Origin: DASXHY01 sp036272195
GTDB lineage: Bacteria; Verrucomicrobiota; Verrucomicrobiia; Limisphaerales; DASXHY01
Length of the DNA: 64,000 nt
Direction of reading: 5' to 3'
Assembly: GCA_036272195.1 (NCBI GenBank)
Contig: DATAZE010000060.1
Coordinates: 1 to 64,000, forward strand
In this document: piece by piece, positions 8,324 through 17,217 of the stretch
Position numbering within the stretch: the first letter of the stretch is position 1
How the letters are laid out: the number at the start of each line of letters is the position of its first letter
The notes under the pieces: generated by a model
Seen by the model: the letters and a program-made list of their open reading frames with translations, nothing else
Database searches by the model: none
What the model was told of the DNA's origin: nothing
Program-made: the position numbers and the translations under genes

Positions 8324-9691
8324 TTAGCGGAGAGCGCGCCGGACGAAACGGAGTTTGGTCCCTGGTCTCACCAAAACGGAGCCGGCTGGAAAATAGCAGC
8401 CGTTCGTGGCCCAGGTGGCGACCACCCACAAGATCAACGGAATAAGGTTCCAAAACAAAAATTTCGCAATGGATATTCCCCCGTCGCGAAACCATTGTGG
8501 GAGCATCGCCAGGCCGACCAGATAGAACAGGCACGGAATATTGAAGGCGCTGTTTTTCCAAAACCAGCGATGAGCGCGCCCGAGGATGGCGCCTACGATG
8601 GCCATCGTGACGGCAATGCCGAGCCAGCCGCCGCTCATCCATCCGTCGCCGACGATGGAAACAGTCAGACCCAGGAAATTGCCGTAATTATTCAGATTAA
8701 AAAGCCGGACTGGCGCGCCGACGGGTTTGCCCGGCCACAATTTGCGCGGTACCGGTTCGGTGAATAGCTGCAGATACTGCGCGCCGTAGGTGTAGACGCC
8801 GGTGCGTTCCGGGACAGCCGCCATGACGAAAGTGAGATAATCGAAATTGGCAAAATCCGGATTGTCGTATTTGGTTTTCCAGTCGGCTTGCGTTGCGGCC
8901 GGGCGCTCTGACGGCTGGCCTTCGAGGTATTGTTCCAGAAAGTGGCGATTGTCGCCGATGGTTTTGAACAACAGAAACACCGGGATGGCGCAACCCACGG
9001 CCCAGAGCGGAGGCCATTTGCTGCGTTTTTGCCAGGCGTAAACGAGGGCGATCACGAGGAACAGGAGAACGATCGTCCAACGGGAGCCGCCGGTATAGAC
9101 GCGGTAGACCAGGTAGGGAACCATCGGCACGACGGCCGGCCAGCGAAAGCGTTTGACGACGAGCCACGCGCATAACAGCGGACCGGCCATGTATTGCGCT
9201 TCCAACGTGTAACCGCTGTCGCCCACCATCACGTAAGTGCTGCCGCGGTTCTCTATTTGGAGGCCGCCAGTGTAGAGGCTTTTTATCGAATAGCCGATCA
9301 AGGGGAGCAGCACCACGGTCAGAATGGCGAGGGCGGAAATTTGTTGCTGAGTGAAAGGCTCCGTGGCCAGTGTGGTGAATTCAGTTTTGCACCATCCGAA
9401 GGTCAGCGATGCCGCTGCGAACACGATGAGGGCGAAGGAACTGGTAGCGAGCGCCCAAATGAATTGCGTGGTGGTCGGCTCGAAGAGCATGTACTGCCAT
9501 TCGCGATCGAAATCGAGATAGTAGACCAGGAAGGGGCGTGCCACGAAAGCAAGGCCATGAAAGAGCAGGTAGACCGAAAGCGGATGATACAGCGACGCCT
9601 GCCGGGTCATCAGGAAAACCTGCACGACGGCGAGCCAGACAAGTAGTTGTCCGAACAGGGCCAGAGCGAGATATGACGACGCGGAGGTCAT
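8324..9691 (-). CDS. Wzy-type oligosaccharide repeat unit polymerase
   Basis: A 455-residue polytopic inner-membrane protein with about 11-12 hydrophobic segments and a periplasmic loop around residues 260-340 (NRHFLEQYLEGQ ... VPERTGVYTYGAQYLQLFTE PVPRKLWPGKP). The VPRKLWPGKP type of sequence and the overall topology fit O-antigen/EPS polymerases that join lipid-linked repeat units in the periplasm. These proteins have poor sequence conservation, so the assignment also rests on its place between glycosyltransferases and in the same operon as a Wzx flippase and a Wzz-like kinase. Its start overlaps the upstream GT4 stop by four bases. An O-antigen ligase is the main alternative. Confidence 0.82.
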   Translation of the reverse strand: MTSASSYLALALFGQLLVWLAVVQVFLMTRQASLYHPLSVYLLFHGLAFVARPFLVYYLDFDREWQYMLFEPTTTQFIWALATSSFALIVFAAASLTFGWCKTEFTTLATEPFTQQQISALAILTVVLLPLIGYSIKSLYTGGLQIENRGSTYVMVGDSGYTLEAQYMAGPLLCAWLVVKRFRWPAVVPMVPYLVYRVYTGGSRWTIVLLFLVIALVYAWQKRSKWPPLWAVGCAIPVFLLFKTIGDNRHFLEQYLEGQPSERPAATQADWKTKYDNPDFANFDYLTFVMAAVPERTGVYTYGAQYLQLFTEPVPRKLWPGKPVGAPVRLFNLNNYGNFLGLTVSIVGDGWMSGGWLGIAVTMAIVGAILGRAHRWFWKNSAFNIPCLFYLVGLAMLPQWFRDGGISIAKFLFWNLIPLILWVVATWATNGCYFPAGSVLVRPGTKLRFVRRALR

Positions 9692-10989
9692 TTTAAGTTT
9701 TCCACGTGGCGGACATGATGCGGCAAAGTCAGATCGCAGATCATTCTCGCGTTGGAGGGTAGATCGTACGCGTGAGCTGTCTTCAGGGCTTGCCGGGACA
9801 TTTCGGCAACCAGCGGGCGGTCAGCGTTCAGACGCGACAGAGCATCCGCGAGCGCCTGGCTGTCTCGCGCCGGCACCACCAATCCCTCCACGCCGTCGGT
9901 GACCACGCGCCCGCAATTAGGAGTGATGACGACCGGCAGACCATGGGCCATCGCCTCGAGTTGAGTGACGGCGAAACCGTCGGAAATCGTGGGCAACACA
10001 AACACATGGGCATCGCGATAAACCTCGCCCAGGCGGTCGCGCGTAATTCGTCCCAACACCTGGATGTTCGCGGGAAAGGTGCGAACGATTTTTTCCTCGA
10101 TGCCGAGCGGGCCGGCCAGAAGAAATTGAATATTCTCCGCTTCGAGCAGGCGCGCGGCTTCCACGAGATATTGAATGCCTTTGCTGAGAATGACATTGCC
10201 AAGCCACAGCACTTTCAACGTGCCTTCGGCGTTGACCGGAGATGGCTGGTGAATGTGCGGATCCAAAGCCAACGGAACCACGATGATTTTTTCGGGGGGA
10301 ACTCCCTGGCGCATGATGGCCTGTTTTGACCACTCGGAATTCACCAGAACCAAATCGGCGACTGCCCATTCCGCCTGTCTTCGGTCCCAATAACTTTGCG
10401 GCATGCGCCCGGGGAATTTTTGCCAGCCGGGCCAGCGTTCGGTTTCCTCGAGCACGATTTCCTCGTGGACTTGGCCGGCATCCACCTGGTCGAGCACGGT
10501 GAACACGCCGCGCTGCTTGAGCATTTCCAGGACTTCGAGCGAGTTGGTGTCGAAGCCGAAGAACAAGTCCCTTTCCGGATCCAACTCAATGGTTTGCAGG
10601 TGGCGGGAAACGCGTTGCGCAAACCAGCGACCAAAGCGGCAATGAGATTCGCCGAGTTCAGTTGGTGATTGCCGGCCACGGCGGATGTGCTGGAAGGTTT
10701 TGGCCACGACCGCCGATTGGTTGAAGGAGATGACCCGGTCACTCGGAATTTCGGATCGGAACCTGCCTGCGAGGGCGCGAGTTCCGGAGGTGCCGTGGCG
10801 TAATAAGGAGCGTCCGGAGCGGCACCAGATGTCTGCGTAAAACAGGCGCATCAATCCGAGACGGTGAAACGCGAGCGGCACGGCGTAGGATTGCCGGGAG
10901 CCTTCCTGCGCTACGATCCAGCGCATGGCGCTGGCGGACGTGGGCGGGACGTCTTCGTCCAACAAATTATGAGAGGGTTGTGACAACAC
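9688..10989 (-). CDS. GT4 family glycosyltransferase (Asp in place of first EX7E Glu)
   Basis: A 433-residue GT-B glycosyltransferase. The C-terminal domain has VLWLGNVILSKGIQYLVEAA near residue 260, FLLAGPLGIEEKIV near 290 and the donor motif SDGFAVTQLEAMAHGLPVVI near 345. In that motif the first residue of EX7E is Asp, a conservative change that leaves the second Glu intact. The 5' end overlaps the GT2 gene upstream by 23 bases and the 3' end overlaps the polymerase gene by four. It is expected to act in the cytoplasm on the growing EPS repeat unit. Internal Met22 (MRWIVAQEGS) is a possible later start, since that is where similarity to the fold begins. Confidence 0.88.
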   Translation of the reverse strand: MLSQPSHNLLDEDVPPTSASAMRWIVAQEGSRQSYAVPLAFHRLGLMRLFYADIWCRSGRSLLRHGTSGTRALAGRFRSEIPSDRVISFNQSAVVAKTFQHIRRGRQSPTELGESHCRFGRWFAQRVSRHLQTIELDPERDLFFGFDTNSLEVLEMLKQRGVFTVLDQVDAGQVHEEIVLEETERWPGWQKFPGRMPQSYWDRRQAEWAVADLVLVNSEWSKQAIMRQGVPPEKIIVVPLALDPHIHQPSPVNAEGTLKVLWLGNVILSKGIQYLVEAARLLEAENIQFLLAGPLGIEEKIVRTFPANIQVLGRITRDRLGEVYRDAHVFVLPTISDGFAVTQLEAMAHGLPVVITPNCGRVVTDGVEGLVVPARDSQALADALSRLNADRPLVAEMSRQALKTAHAYDLPSNARMICDLTLPHHVRHVENLK

Positions 10990-11929
10990 GGGAACTGGTT
11001 TCCGGCGACGCCAGAGTGGGACGGGCGATCAACCGATTCATGAGTTCGTCCAGGGGAATTGCGCCGCGACGTTTCAGCTGGCGGCCCAATTGATAAACAT
11101 CCGCGCTGACCGGCGAGCGCGAGATTTTCCGGGAACAAATCAGAGCATACGCGGCCGCGATGCCGCGAAAGCGGGTGAGCAATCGGCGCGGTGACGCGGT
11201 GTGGCTCGCGGCGAGTGCGGTGGTGCAAAATAAGTGGGCGGGCAGGTGCCGCCAGGGGACGTTATGCCATGCAAACAGGATTTTATTGCGCGCTCCGTAA
11301 TAATCCATGCGCGCCCAGTTGCGTCGCGGCGATTCAAAGTGGTGGATGGGGTCGGCGTTTCCGCAGCGCGCAATCCAGCCGGCGTTGAACATGCGGATGC
11401 AGTAATCCTCCTCCTCACCCTGGTGAACGAATCCCTCGCGGTAACCAGACAGCTTGAGGAACACGTCACGCCGCAACGCGTGCGCCGTGCCGATGAACGT
11501 GTGTGTGGCGTGGATGCCTTCGGCACGCGGCGCTTTCTGCCGAACCTCGGAACTCGTATTCACGTCGATGAAGGGAATTGCCACGGCGCCGACACGCGGA
11601 TGTTCGAATTCGCGCAAGGTTTGTTCGACAACCCGCGGCGTGGAAAAAACGGCGTCGTCATCGATGGAAAATAAAATGGGGTTGCCAGCCATGCGCGCGC
11701 CGCGATTTCGTTGGACGATCAAGCCGAACGATTGCTCGGAGCGATGCAATCGCACGGAAGGGAATTCACGCGCAACCGCTGCGGAGGTGTCATCGGAGGA
11801 GCCGTCGTCGATGACCAGCACTTCCGGTTGAGCGGTCTGGTTCAGCGCCGAAGCGACGGCCTTCAACAGGTCTTTGCGGCGGTTTTTGGTAGTAATGACT
11901 ACCGTTGCGGTTTGTTCGTGCGGCCTCAT
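10967..11929 (-). CDS. GT2 family glycosyltransferase
   Basis: A GT-A fold inverting glycosyltransferase of 320 residues. It begins with the canonical VVITTKNRRKDLLKAVASAL, followed by VLVIDDGSSDDTSA near residue 40 and the metal-binding DxD-like FSIDDDAVF near 90; HQGEEEDYCIRMFNAGW near 175 matches the catalytic-base region. The frame is open back to 11989, but the extra 20 residues are Pro/Arg-rich; I chose the ATG at 11929, which starts nine residues before the first beta strand. The start at 11989 lies only four bases after the stop of the upstream gene and cannot be excluded. It sits mid-operon. Confidence 0.88.
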   Translation of the reverse strand: MRPHEQTATVVITTKNRRKDLLKAVASALNQTAQPEVLVIDDGSSDDTSAAVAREFPSVRLHRSEQSFGLIVQRNRGARMAGNPILFSIDDDAVFSTPRVVEQTLREFEHPRVGAVAIPFIDVNTSSEVRQKAPRAEGIHATHTFIGTAHALRRDVFLKLSGYREGFVHQGEEEDYCIRMFNAGWIARCGNADPIHHFESPRRNWARMDYYGARNKILFAWHNVPWRHLPAHLFCTTALAASHTASPRRLLTRFRGIAAAYALICSRKISRSPVSADVYQLGRQLKRRGAIPLDELMNRLIARPTLASPETSSRVVTTLS

Positions 11930-11993
11930 TTTTTCACGTGGCGCTTTTAATTGCAGTCGTGGGTGCAGGCGGCGCGGCGGCAGTAGCATCTTT

Positions 11994-12938
11994 TTAGTGG
12001 CGATTTTGCCAGCGGACCTGCGGAATGCCCTCTACGTAAAAGGCGTCGCGGCGAGTGCTGCCGAAATAATGCGCGGCGACGGTTTCGCTACAGAACGCGC
12101 CTTCGTCCACGAGATAGCGTTTGCGATCGAGGCGTTCCCAGCCGTTGCGCGCGGCGAGCAAAGCTAGGCAGGTCTGGTCCAGCAGCAAGGTACGGTCGGG
12201 AATCCATCGCATGGTGGCCAGCACTTCTTCGAGGAATGGCCAGTCGATATGGTCGTGTTGGATGACCCCGATGCCGGCGTTAAAATCGCGTGGCAGTTTC
12301 AAATCGTATTTCTCGCTCACCTCGGATTCGCTGACTGAAAATGCGCCGCAGTCGGCGAGGTCTGCGGGCGGGAGCCTGGTGACGTTGAAGAGGCCGAGGA
12401 CTTTTTCTGGACTACCTTTTTCAATGAAGTCGAACAATTCCGCGGGCATCGCAAAAAAGAGTACGTCGGGATCGAGATAGAGCAGACGCGGATTGCGTGC
12501 GCAAATCCAGGCGTTCACCATTTTGTAAAGGGTGGGCGAATGATGCGCGCGCCAGAGAGCGGCGAGCGTGGGCGCGATGGGCGCGAGTTTCAGCCGCACC
12601 TGCTCGTCCAGCCATTCGTGCCGCGGAATTCGTATTCCCAGCAAATGCGTTTCAAAAATGGAGCGGACGTCAGGACCGACGTTGAAATCCAGATAGACGG
12701 TCAAACTGAAGTCGCTCCAACAATGAGCGCGCAGAGATTTCAGCGTCCAGAGCGCATTCAGCCAATCGCGATGACACACCTGCATGTGAACATCGAGTGT
12801 TGAGCCGGGATCGCATGGAATCGGGGCGGAGGAAAGTATGTCCTGCCGCCGCACAAACCGTTCAATTAAAAGAGGGATGCCGTGCTGGCGAAGCAGCCGG
12901 AATCCTTTCTTTAAAACGGGAAGGTTAAATTTTTTCAC
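11994..12938 (-). CDS. Putative GT-A type nucleotide-diphospho-sugar transferase
   Basis: A 314-residue protein that I do not recognise as a specific enzyme. It has features of a nucleotide-diphospho-sugar transferase fold: a DxD motif in LLYLDPDVLFFAMPAEL near residue 150, a conserved-looking DFNAGIGVIQHDH near 215 and LDQTCLALLAARNGWERL near 255, which resembles the DQ-containing segment of glycogenin/GT8-like enzymes. There is no signal peptide. Its position between GT2 genes (15 bases after the previous stop, four or 64 before the next start) argues for a sugar-transfer step in EPS assembly. Confidence 0.7.
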   Translation of the reverse strand: MKKFNLPVLKKGFRLLRQHGIPLLIERFVRRQDILSSAPIPCDPGSTLDVHMQVCHRDWLNALWTLKSLRAHCWSDFSLTVYLDFNVGPDVRSIFETHLLGIRIPRHEWLDEQVRLKLAPIAPTLAALWRAHHSPTLYKMVNAWICARNPRLLYLDPDVLFFAMPAELFDFIEKGSPEKVLGLFNVTRLPPADLADCGAFSVSESEVSEKYDLKLPRDFNAGIGVIQHDHIDWPFLEEVLATMRWIPDRTLLLDQTCLALLAARNGWERLDRKRYLVDEGAFCSETVAAHYFGSTRRDAFYVEGIPQVRWQNRH

Positions 12939-12953
12939 AATGAAGAATCGGGT

Positions 12954-13937
12954 TCAAAGCCGCGCCTGAATTTCGGCGGGCAGCAAGGACGGTTCCGAGC
13001 CGTTCCACGGTTCGCGAAACAAATCAATGCCGCGCACGAGATGGGGATGGATGGCGCGTTGGACGGCGCGGCGCAGCCAGGGCGAGCGGTGCTGAATATC
13101 GTTTCCAATGGGCGGCAGCACGGTGCCCGGTTCCCAGAAATGGAGATGTCCGGCGGTGTGACCTTCGGCGGCGGACAAGCCTTCCGAGGCTTGCGTTTGT
13201 TCCGCGGCGGCGGCCAGCGAGCCGTTCACGTGCAGCACGTCCTTGTGCCAATCGTTGAGACGCCAATGAGGTCCCGCGCCGGCGTCGAGTTCCATCATGG
13301 TGGCGCGCAGCCGGTAGCGCTTTTGCATCTGTTGCGGGTCGCGATGAGGATAGTGCCGGATGGGAATTCTTTCCTGGGCCACATAGCCGGAGTGAAACGG
13401 AAACGGGCGCGGCGCGGGCCATTTCATCGAGGCGCGATATTGAAACATTCGCGGCTCGGCATATTGGGGAATTTTATAAAAGCGGCGGCGTTGCGCGATG
13501 GGACGTTTTCGATCTTCCATGATGGTGATTTTTCCACTTTCGTAATCCTCCACTTCGTGCGAGGTGAGGCGGAAATAATACCACGCGAGATAAACCAGCG
13601 TTTCGTGCGGCGCGAGATGGTTGGCGACAAATTCGCGCGGCGTGATTTGGTAAAATTCATCCGCATCCAGGCGCAGCACCCAATCTCCATCTTCGATGCG
13701 GGAGCGAAAAGCGTTGAAGACGTAACCGCGCAGTGATTCATCGAAACGATAGGGGAAACTTTTCCACGGCACGATGCGACGGTCCCGCGCAGCGGCGTCC
13801 TGGACGATTTGCCAGGTGGAATCCTTGCTGCCGAGATCGAGGATGTAAACGGCATCGATCCACTCGAGCAAATGCGCGAGGGATTCCGGAAGGATATCGT
13901 CTTCGTCGCGAATCACCATCAGGCCGTGGAAGCGCAT
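12954..13937 (-). CDS. GT2 family glycosyltransferase (MRFHGLMVIRDEDD type)
   Basis: A 327-residue GT-A glycosyltransferase of the Glyco_tranf_2_4-like group. MVIRDEDDILPESLAHLLEW at residues 7-26, the ILDLGSKDST strand and the DxD-type LRLDADEFYQI near residue 88 are the donor and metal site. The open frame extends to 14084, but the first 49 codons there overlap the upstream GT2 gene in another frame; the ATG at 13937 gives the family start and leaves a 19-base overlap with that gene. Cytoplasmic, in the EPS operon. The C-terminal third (HHR-poor, rich in Pro/Ala) is not recognisable. Confidence 0.86.
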   Translation of the reverse strand: MRFHGLMVIRDEDDILPESLAHLLEWIDAVYILDLGSKDSTWQIVQDAAARDRRIVPWKSFPYRFDESLRGYVFNAFRSRIEDGDWVLRLDADEFYQITPREFVANHLAPHETLVYLAWYYFRLTSHEVEDYESGKITIMEDRKRPIAQRRRFYKIPQYAEPRMFQYRASMKWPAPRPFPFHSGYVAQERIPIRHYPHRDPQQMQKRYRLRATMMELDAGAGPHWRLNDWHKDVLHVNGSLAAAAEQTQASEGLSAAEGHTAGHLHFWEPGTVLPPIGNDIQHRSPWLRRAVQRAIHPHLVRGIDLFREPWNGSEPSLLPAEIQARL

Positions 13938-14851
13938 GGGGATTCCTTTCGTTGAAATGGTTTTCCGCGCCAGGCGAGGAGCGGGAAGGCGAGGAGATAC
14001 TTGAAATTTCCGAGGGCGAAGTTCCAGCCAAAACTGGCGCGATATAATTGGAGTGCGGCGTCCGCGCGGCCGTGAGCGAGACATTCAAGGCTGACGCTGC
14101 GGACCGTGCCGCAAATAATTCGCAGGCGCCGGCGGTGATGGCGTGGGCCGCCGGGATAAGCGCCGTTGCGCTCCTGTTGCATCAAATACCACGCGCCGGC
14201 AAGCGCGGGAGGGGTTTGATGAGAGATGTTGCCGGCGTGATGGCGCTGGCGAAAAACCGGCGGATTCAAGATGCGCACGAAACCGGGAGCGTCGCCCAAA
14301 CGCAGCCACAAATCGGTGTCTTCGCCGTTGATGCGTTGAGTGGTAAAACCGCCGGTACGCAGCAAATTTTCCCGGCGCAGACAGATGGACGGAGTGCCGC
14401 CGACCGGCGGGACGCGATCATTACACGCGGCGAGGAGATTGGTGTGGAATTCGATCTTCAAATCCCTGAACTGGATGGAGCCCAGCGACACCGTTTCGTC
14501 GAGTGGCACCGAAATTCCCGAAAGAAACGCCGGGCCGTGTTTTTCAGCAATGATCCGGTAATACGTATCGAGCGTCCACGGCAGCCATTGATCATCGCTG
14601 TCGAGGAACGCGATATACCGACCAGAGGCTTGTTGGATGCCGAGATTGCGGGCTGCGCCCGGGCCGCGATTTTCCTGGCGAAGCAGGCGCGCGCCGAAGG
14701 ACGCAGCGACCTGTGGGGTTGCGTCAGTTGAGCCATCGTCCACCACCAAGGTTTCAAAATCGCGGAACGTTTGTTGCGCGATCGACTCCAGCGCCTGCTG
14801 CAACAGCGCGGCGCGATTGAAGGTGGGAATGATTATCGAGAAGAAGGGCAT
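13919..14851 (-). CDS. GT2 family glycosyltransferase
   Basis: A 310-residue inverting GT-A glycosyltransferase. It starts MPFFSIIIPTFNRAALLQQA, then TLVVDDGSTDAT near residue 40, GPGAARNLGIQQASGRYIAF near 70 and the DxD motif FLDSDDQWLP near 90; RINGEDTDLWLRLG near 185 matches the catalytic ED pair. The frame runs open to 15025, but the correct start is the ATG at 14851, which overlaps the methyltransferase gene by 19 bases. It is expected to extend the lipid-linked repeat unit at the inner face of the membrane. Confidence 0.92.
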   Translation of the reverse strand: MPFFSIIIPTFNRAALLQQALESIAQQTFRDFETLVVDDGSTDATPQVAASFGARLLRQENRGPGAARNLGIQQASGRYIAFLDSDDQWLPWTLDTYYRIIAEKHGPAFLSGISVPLDETVSLGSIQFRDLKIEFHTNLLAACNDRVPPVGGTPSICLRRENLLRTGGFTTQRINGEDTDLWLRLGDAPGFVRILNPPVFRQRHHAGNISHQTPPALAGAWYLMQQERNGAYPGGPRHHRRRLRIICGTVRSVSLECLAHGRADAALQLYRASFGWNFALGNFKYLLAFPLLAWRGKPFQRKESPCASTA

Positions 14852-15600
14852 AACTTGCGGGCAACGACGACGTAGTTCATTGGGTTGCCGGCGTTGGGGA
14901 ATTTTTGGTCCAGCGCGGCGAAAATCCGGTTGATTGAAGGGACAATCACTTTGCGGGTCAGGAACCACGAGGCGAACCGCGTGGTGACTAAAGTCTGGAT
15001 GAGCACCTGGCCGCACAAGGCCCATTTCCCGCCATTGTTGGCGATTTCGAGTTTCGCAAATCCAATTTGCTCGAGCAGATGCCGCAATCCGTGACGCGTG
15101 AACCGGAAAAAATCGTACGGTTCTTCATGGAGCGGCCAATACATGGGCGCGGAAACAATCAGCACACCGCCTGGTTTCAGCAAGCGAAAGGCCTCGCTCA
15201 ACACCGCGCGATGATCTGCCACGTGCTCGATGACTTGCGTGCAAAGCACGGTGTCGAAAGTGTCATTCTGCAAGGGTATTTCAGTGGCGGGACAAATGAC
15301 GTCAACGCGCCGTTCGTTGGATTGGACGATATCGCAACCGACGTGTTCGGAAACACGCCCGGCGAACATTTTTTCGTAAGGCTTGTTTCCGCAGCCAAGG
15401 TCGAGCATCCGGCCGTGCGCGTGGACGGAGGCGTTTTCCAGGTCGGCGAATAACGAACGTAAATGCAAATAAAGCGGCGAATCAATGCCGACGGAATTGG
15501 TCGAGAGGCGGTCGACACCTTCCGCGTGATCCGCAATTGCCTGGGAGGATGGCATGTGCCCAGCCAGTTCGGCGCGGAGCGAATAGTTATTTTCTGCCAT
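14833..15600 (-). CDS. Class I SAM-dependent methyltransferase
   Basis: A 255-residue Rossmann-fold methyltransferase. Motif I is MLDLGCGNKPYEKMF near residue 65, the acidic residue closing the SAM pocket lies in GCDIVQS near 88, and TEIPLQNDTFDTVLCTQVIE near 105-125 gives motifs II/III, followed by FRLLKPGGVLIVSAP. It has no membrane segment. In this operon it could methylate a sugar of the EPS or cap the chain, but the substrate is not visible. It lies 15 bases after the flippase stop and overlaps the next GT2 gene by 19 bases. Confidence 0.9.
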   Translation of the reverse strand: MAENNYSLRAELAGHMPSSQAIADHAEGVDRLSTNSVGIDSPLYLHLRSLFADLENASVHAHGRMLDLGCGNKPYEKMFAGRVSEHVGCDIVQSNERRVDVICPATEIPLQNDTFDTVLCTQVIEHVADHRAVLSEAFRLLKPGGVLIVSAPMYWPLHEEPYDFFRFTRHGLRHLLEQIGFAKLEIANNGGKWALCGQVLIQTLVTTRFASWFLTRKVIVPSINRIFAALDQKFPNAGNPMNYVVVARKLCPSSR

Positions 15601-15615
15601 GAAATGAGTTCGCGC

Positions 15616-17139
15616 TTAGCGAAGAAGAATTTTTGCCTGGAAATAAACGAAAGCGGAAATCAGGACCACTGCAAGGCCACCAGCCAGCGGTTGGTTGGAC
15701 GATCGGCTGGCTGCATAGGCGAGCGCCGCCGCTGCGCAGAGCGCCAGGGACAATTGGTTCATCGGCAATCCGGAAGCGCACATCATCCTGCTCCGATAAA
15801 TGTAAAAGAGATAAGGCCCGAGACAGATGACGTGCGCCAAAATTCCGGCGGCGGCCAGGCCGGCGGCGCCGTAACGGAGCACGAACACATAGGCCAGCGC
15901 CCCGTAAATGATTGAAAAACCGGCGCTGTAAGCGAATCCCAGCCACATGCGATTCATGCTCACAATGATTTGGTTCATGAGCGGGTTGAAGAGGCCCATC
16001 ACCGCGAGATCGAACATCGACCATTGCACGACCGCCGCGTGACCCGCGTAGGCGTGGCCGTAGGGAAGCAGGGTGAGCGAGGGCACGGCGATTTGAAGCA
16101 ACGCAAATGGAACGGTGACCATCAACGAGATGGCCAGGGCGGAACGCACCGCCTTACGGTAACCTTGCATATTACCGAGGCCGAAGGTTTCGCTCAACAC
16201 CGGCAGGAGCGGGGCGAGCAGCATATTGAGCATCATTTCGGGAATGATGCGGATGCGATAGATGGCGTTGAAAATTCCCATTTGGGCGTAACCGTCGGCC
16301 TGGTTTACCAGCCACGCGCTGGCTGCCCACGTGACGGGCGCGGCGATCGCGCCGCCCAAAACCGCGGGAACGCTGAAGCTCCAGAGGACAGGCCATTCCT
16401 GCGTGCAATGGCGGTAGCTCAACGGAACGCCGGCGCGGGCCGCTTCTTTTCGGAGAGCGACGAAATTCATGACGCAGTTCAGTGCGAGATTGACGACGAG
16501 CGCCCAGACCGAGCCGGTCACGCCGCCGAACCAGACGCCGGCGAGTGTAATGGGAAAAGCGAGCAGCCCGGCGATCAAATTGATTCGCGCGATGGTCTTG
16601 AAGGCTTCGAAACCGGCGAGCGCGCCGGTTTGCGCGCCGTTGACACCGCCCAATAACAGCAACCATGCGCCAGCCTGGAGCAAGCCGGTCATTTGCGGGG
16701 AGCCGAGTGTGTTCCGCGCGAGCCACGGAGCGAACGTGAGCAAGACCAGCGTCAATAATCCGCCCGTCGTCCAGGAGACGAGACTGGAGAGGCAAATGAT
16801 TCGTCCGGCGCGGGCCTGGTCTTTGTTTTTGAATTCCGCCACATGTTTGTTCGCGGTCAAACCCATGCCGAAGCCGGCGAAAATGCCGAACATGCCGGTC
16901 GTGCTTTGCACCATGCCGAGTTGCCCGTAATCGTGCTTGCCCAACAGGCGTGCGACGAGAACTCCGGCGAGCAGCCCCATCCCGCGGGATATGAGCGAGC
17001 CAGCCAGCGACCAGAACGCGCCGCGCGCCAGCCGATAAGCCAGCGGCGATGCCTCGATGCGCGCCTTGAGCCTCTGCAAAAACGGAGGACAAAAGGCGTC
17101 GAGACAGGCCTTGGCGGAAAGCATGTTGGGAGTCGGCAT
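15616..17139 (-). CDS. Wzx-like polysaccharide flippase
   Basis: A 507-residue membrane protein of the MATE/Wzx superfamily with about 12-14 helices. The start of the polysaccharide-synthesis domain is clear: GAFWSLAGSLISRGMGLLAG at about residues 40-60, then ARLLGKHDYGQLGMVQST. These proteins move undecaprenyl-pyrophosphate-linked repeat units across the inner membrane before Wzy polymerises them. It lies between the secreted beta-helix protein and the methyltransferase. Internal Met6 is an alternative start. Which sugar it handles cannot be said. Confidence 0.9.
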   Translation of the reverse strand: MPTPNMLSAKACLDAFCPPFLQRLKARIEASPLAYRLARGAFWSLAGSLISRGMGLLAGVLVARLLGKHDYGQLGMVQSTTGMFGIFAGFGMGLTANKHVAEFKNKDQARAGRIICLSSLVSWTTGGLLTLVLLTFAPWLARNTLGSPQMTGLLQAGAWLLLLGGVNGAQTGALAGFEAFKTIARINLIAGLLAFPITLAGVWFGGVTGSVWALVVNLALNCVMNFVALRKEAARAGVPLSYRHCTQEWPVLWSFSVPAVLGGAIAAPVTWAASAWLVNQADGYAQMGIFNAIYRIRIIPEMMLNMLLAPLLPVLSETFGLGNMQGYRKAVRSALAISLMVTVPFALLQIAVPSLTLLPYGHAYAGHAAVVQWSMFDLAVMGLFNPLMNQIIVSMNRMWLGFAYSAGFSIIYGALAYVFVLRYGAAGLAAAGILAHVICLGPYLFYIYRSRMMCASGLPMNQLSLALCAAAALAYAASRSSNQPLAGGLAVVLISAFVYFQAKILLR

Positions 17140-17217
17140 GGGTCGAGTCGGGCTTTTTCTTTTAGAGATGCGAAAGGTTGGAGTTGGAACAGTCTGGAAG
17201 CTGAACTCCAGCTTTGG

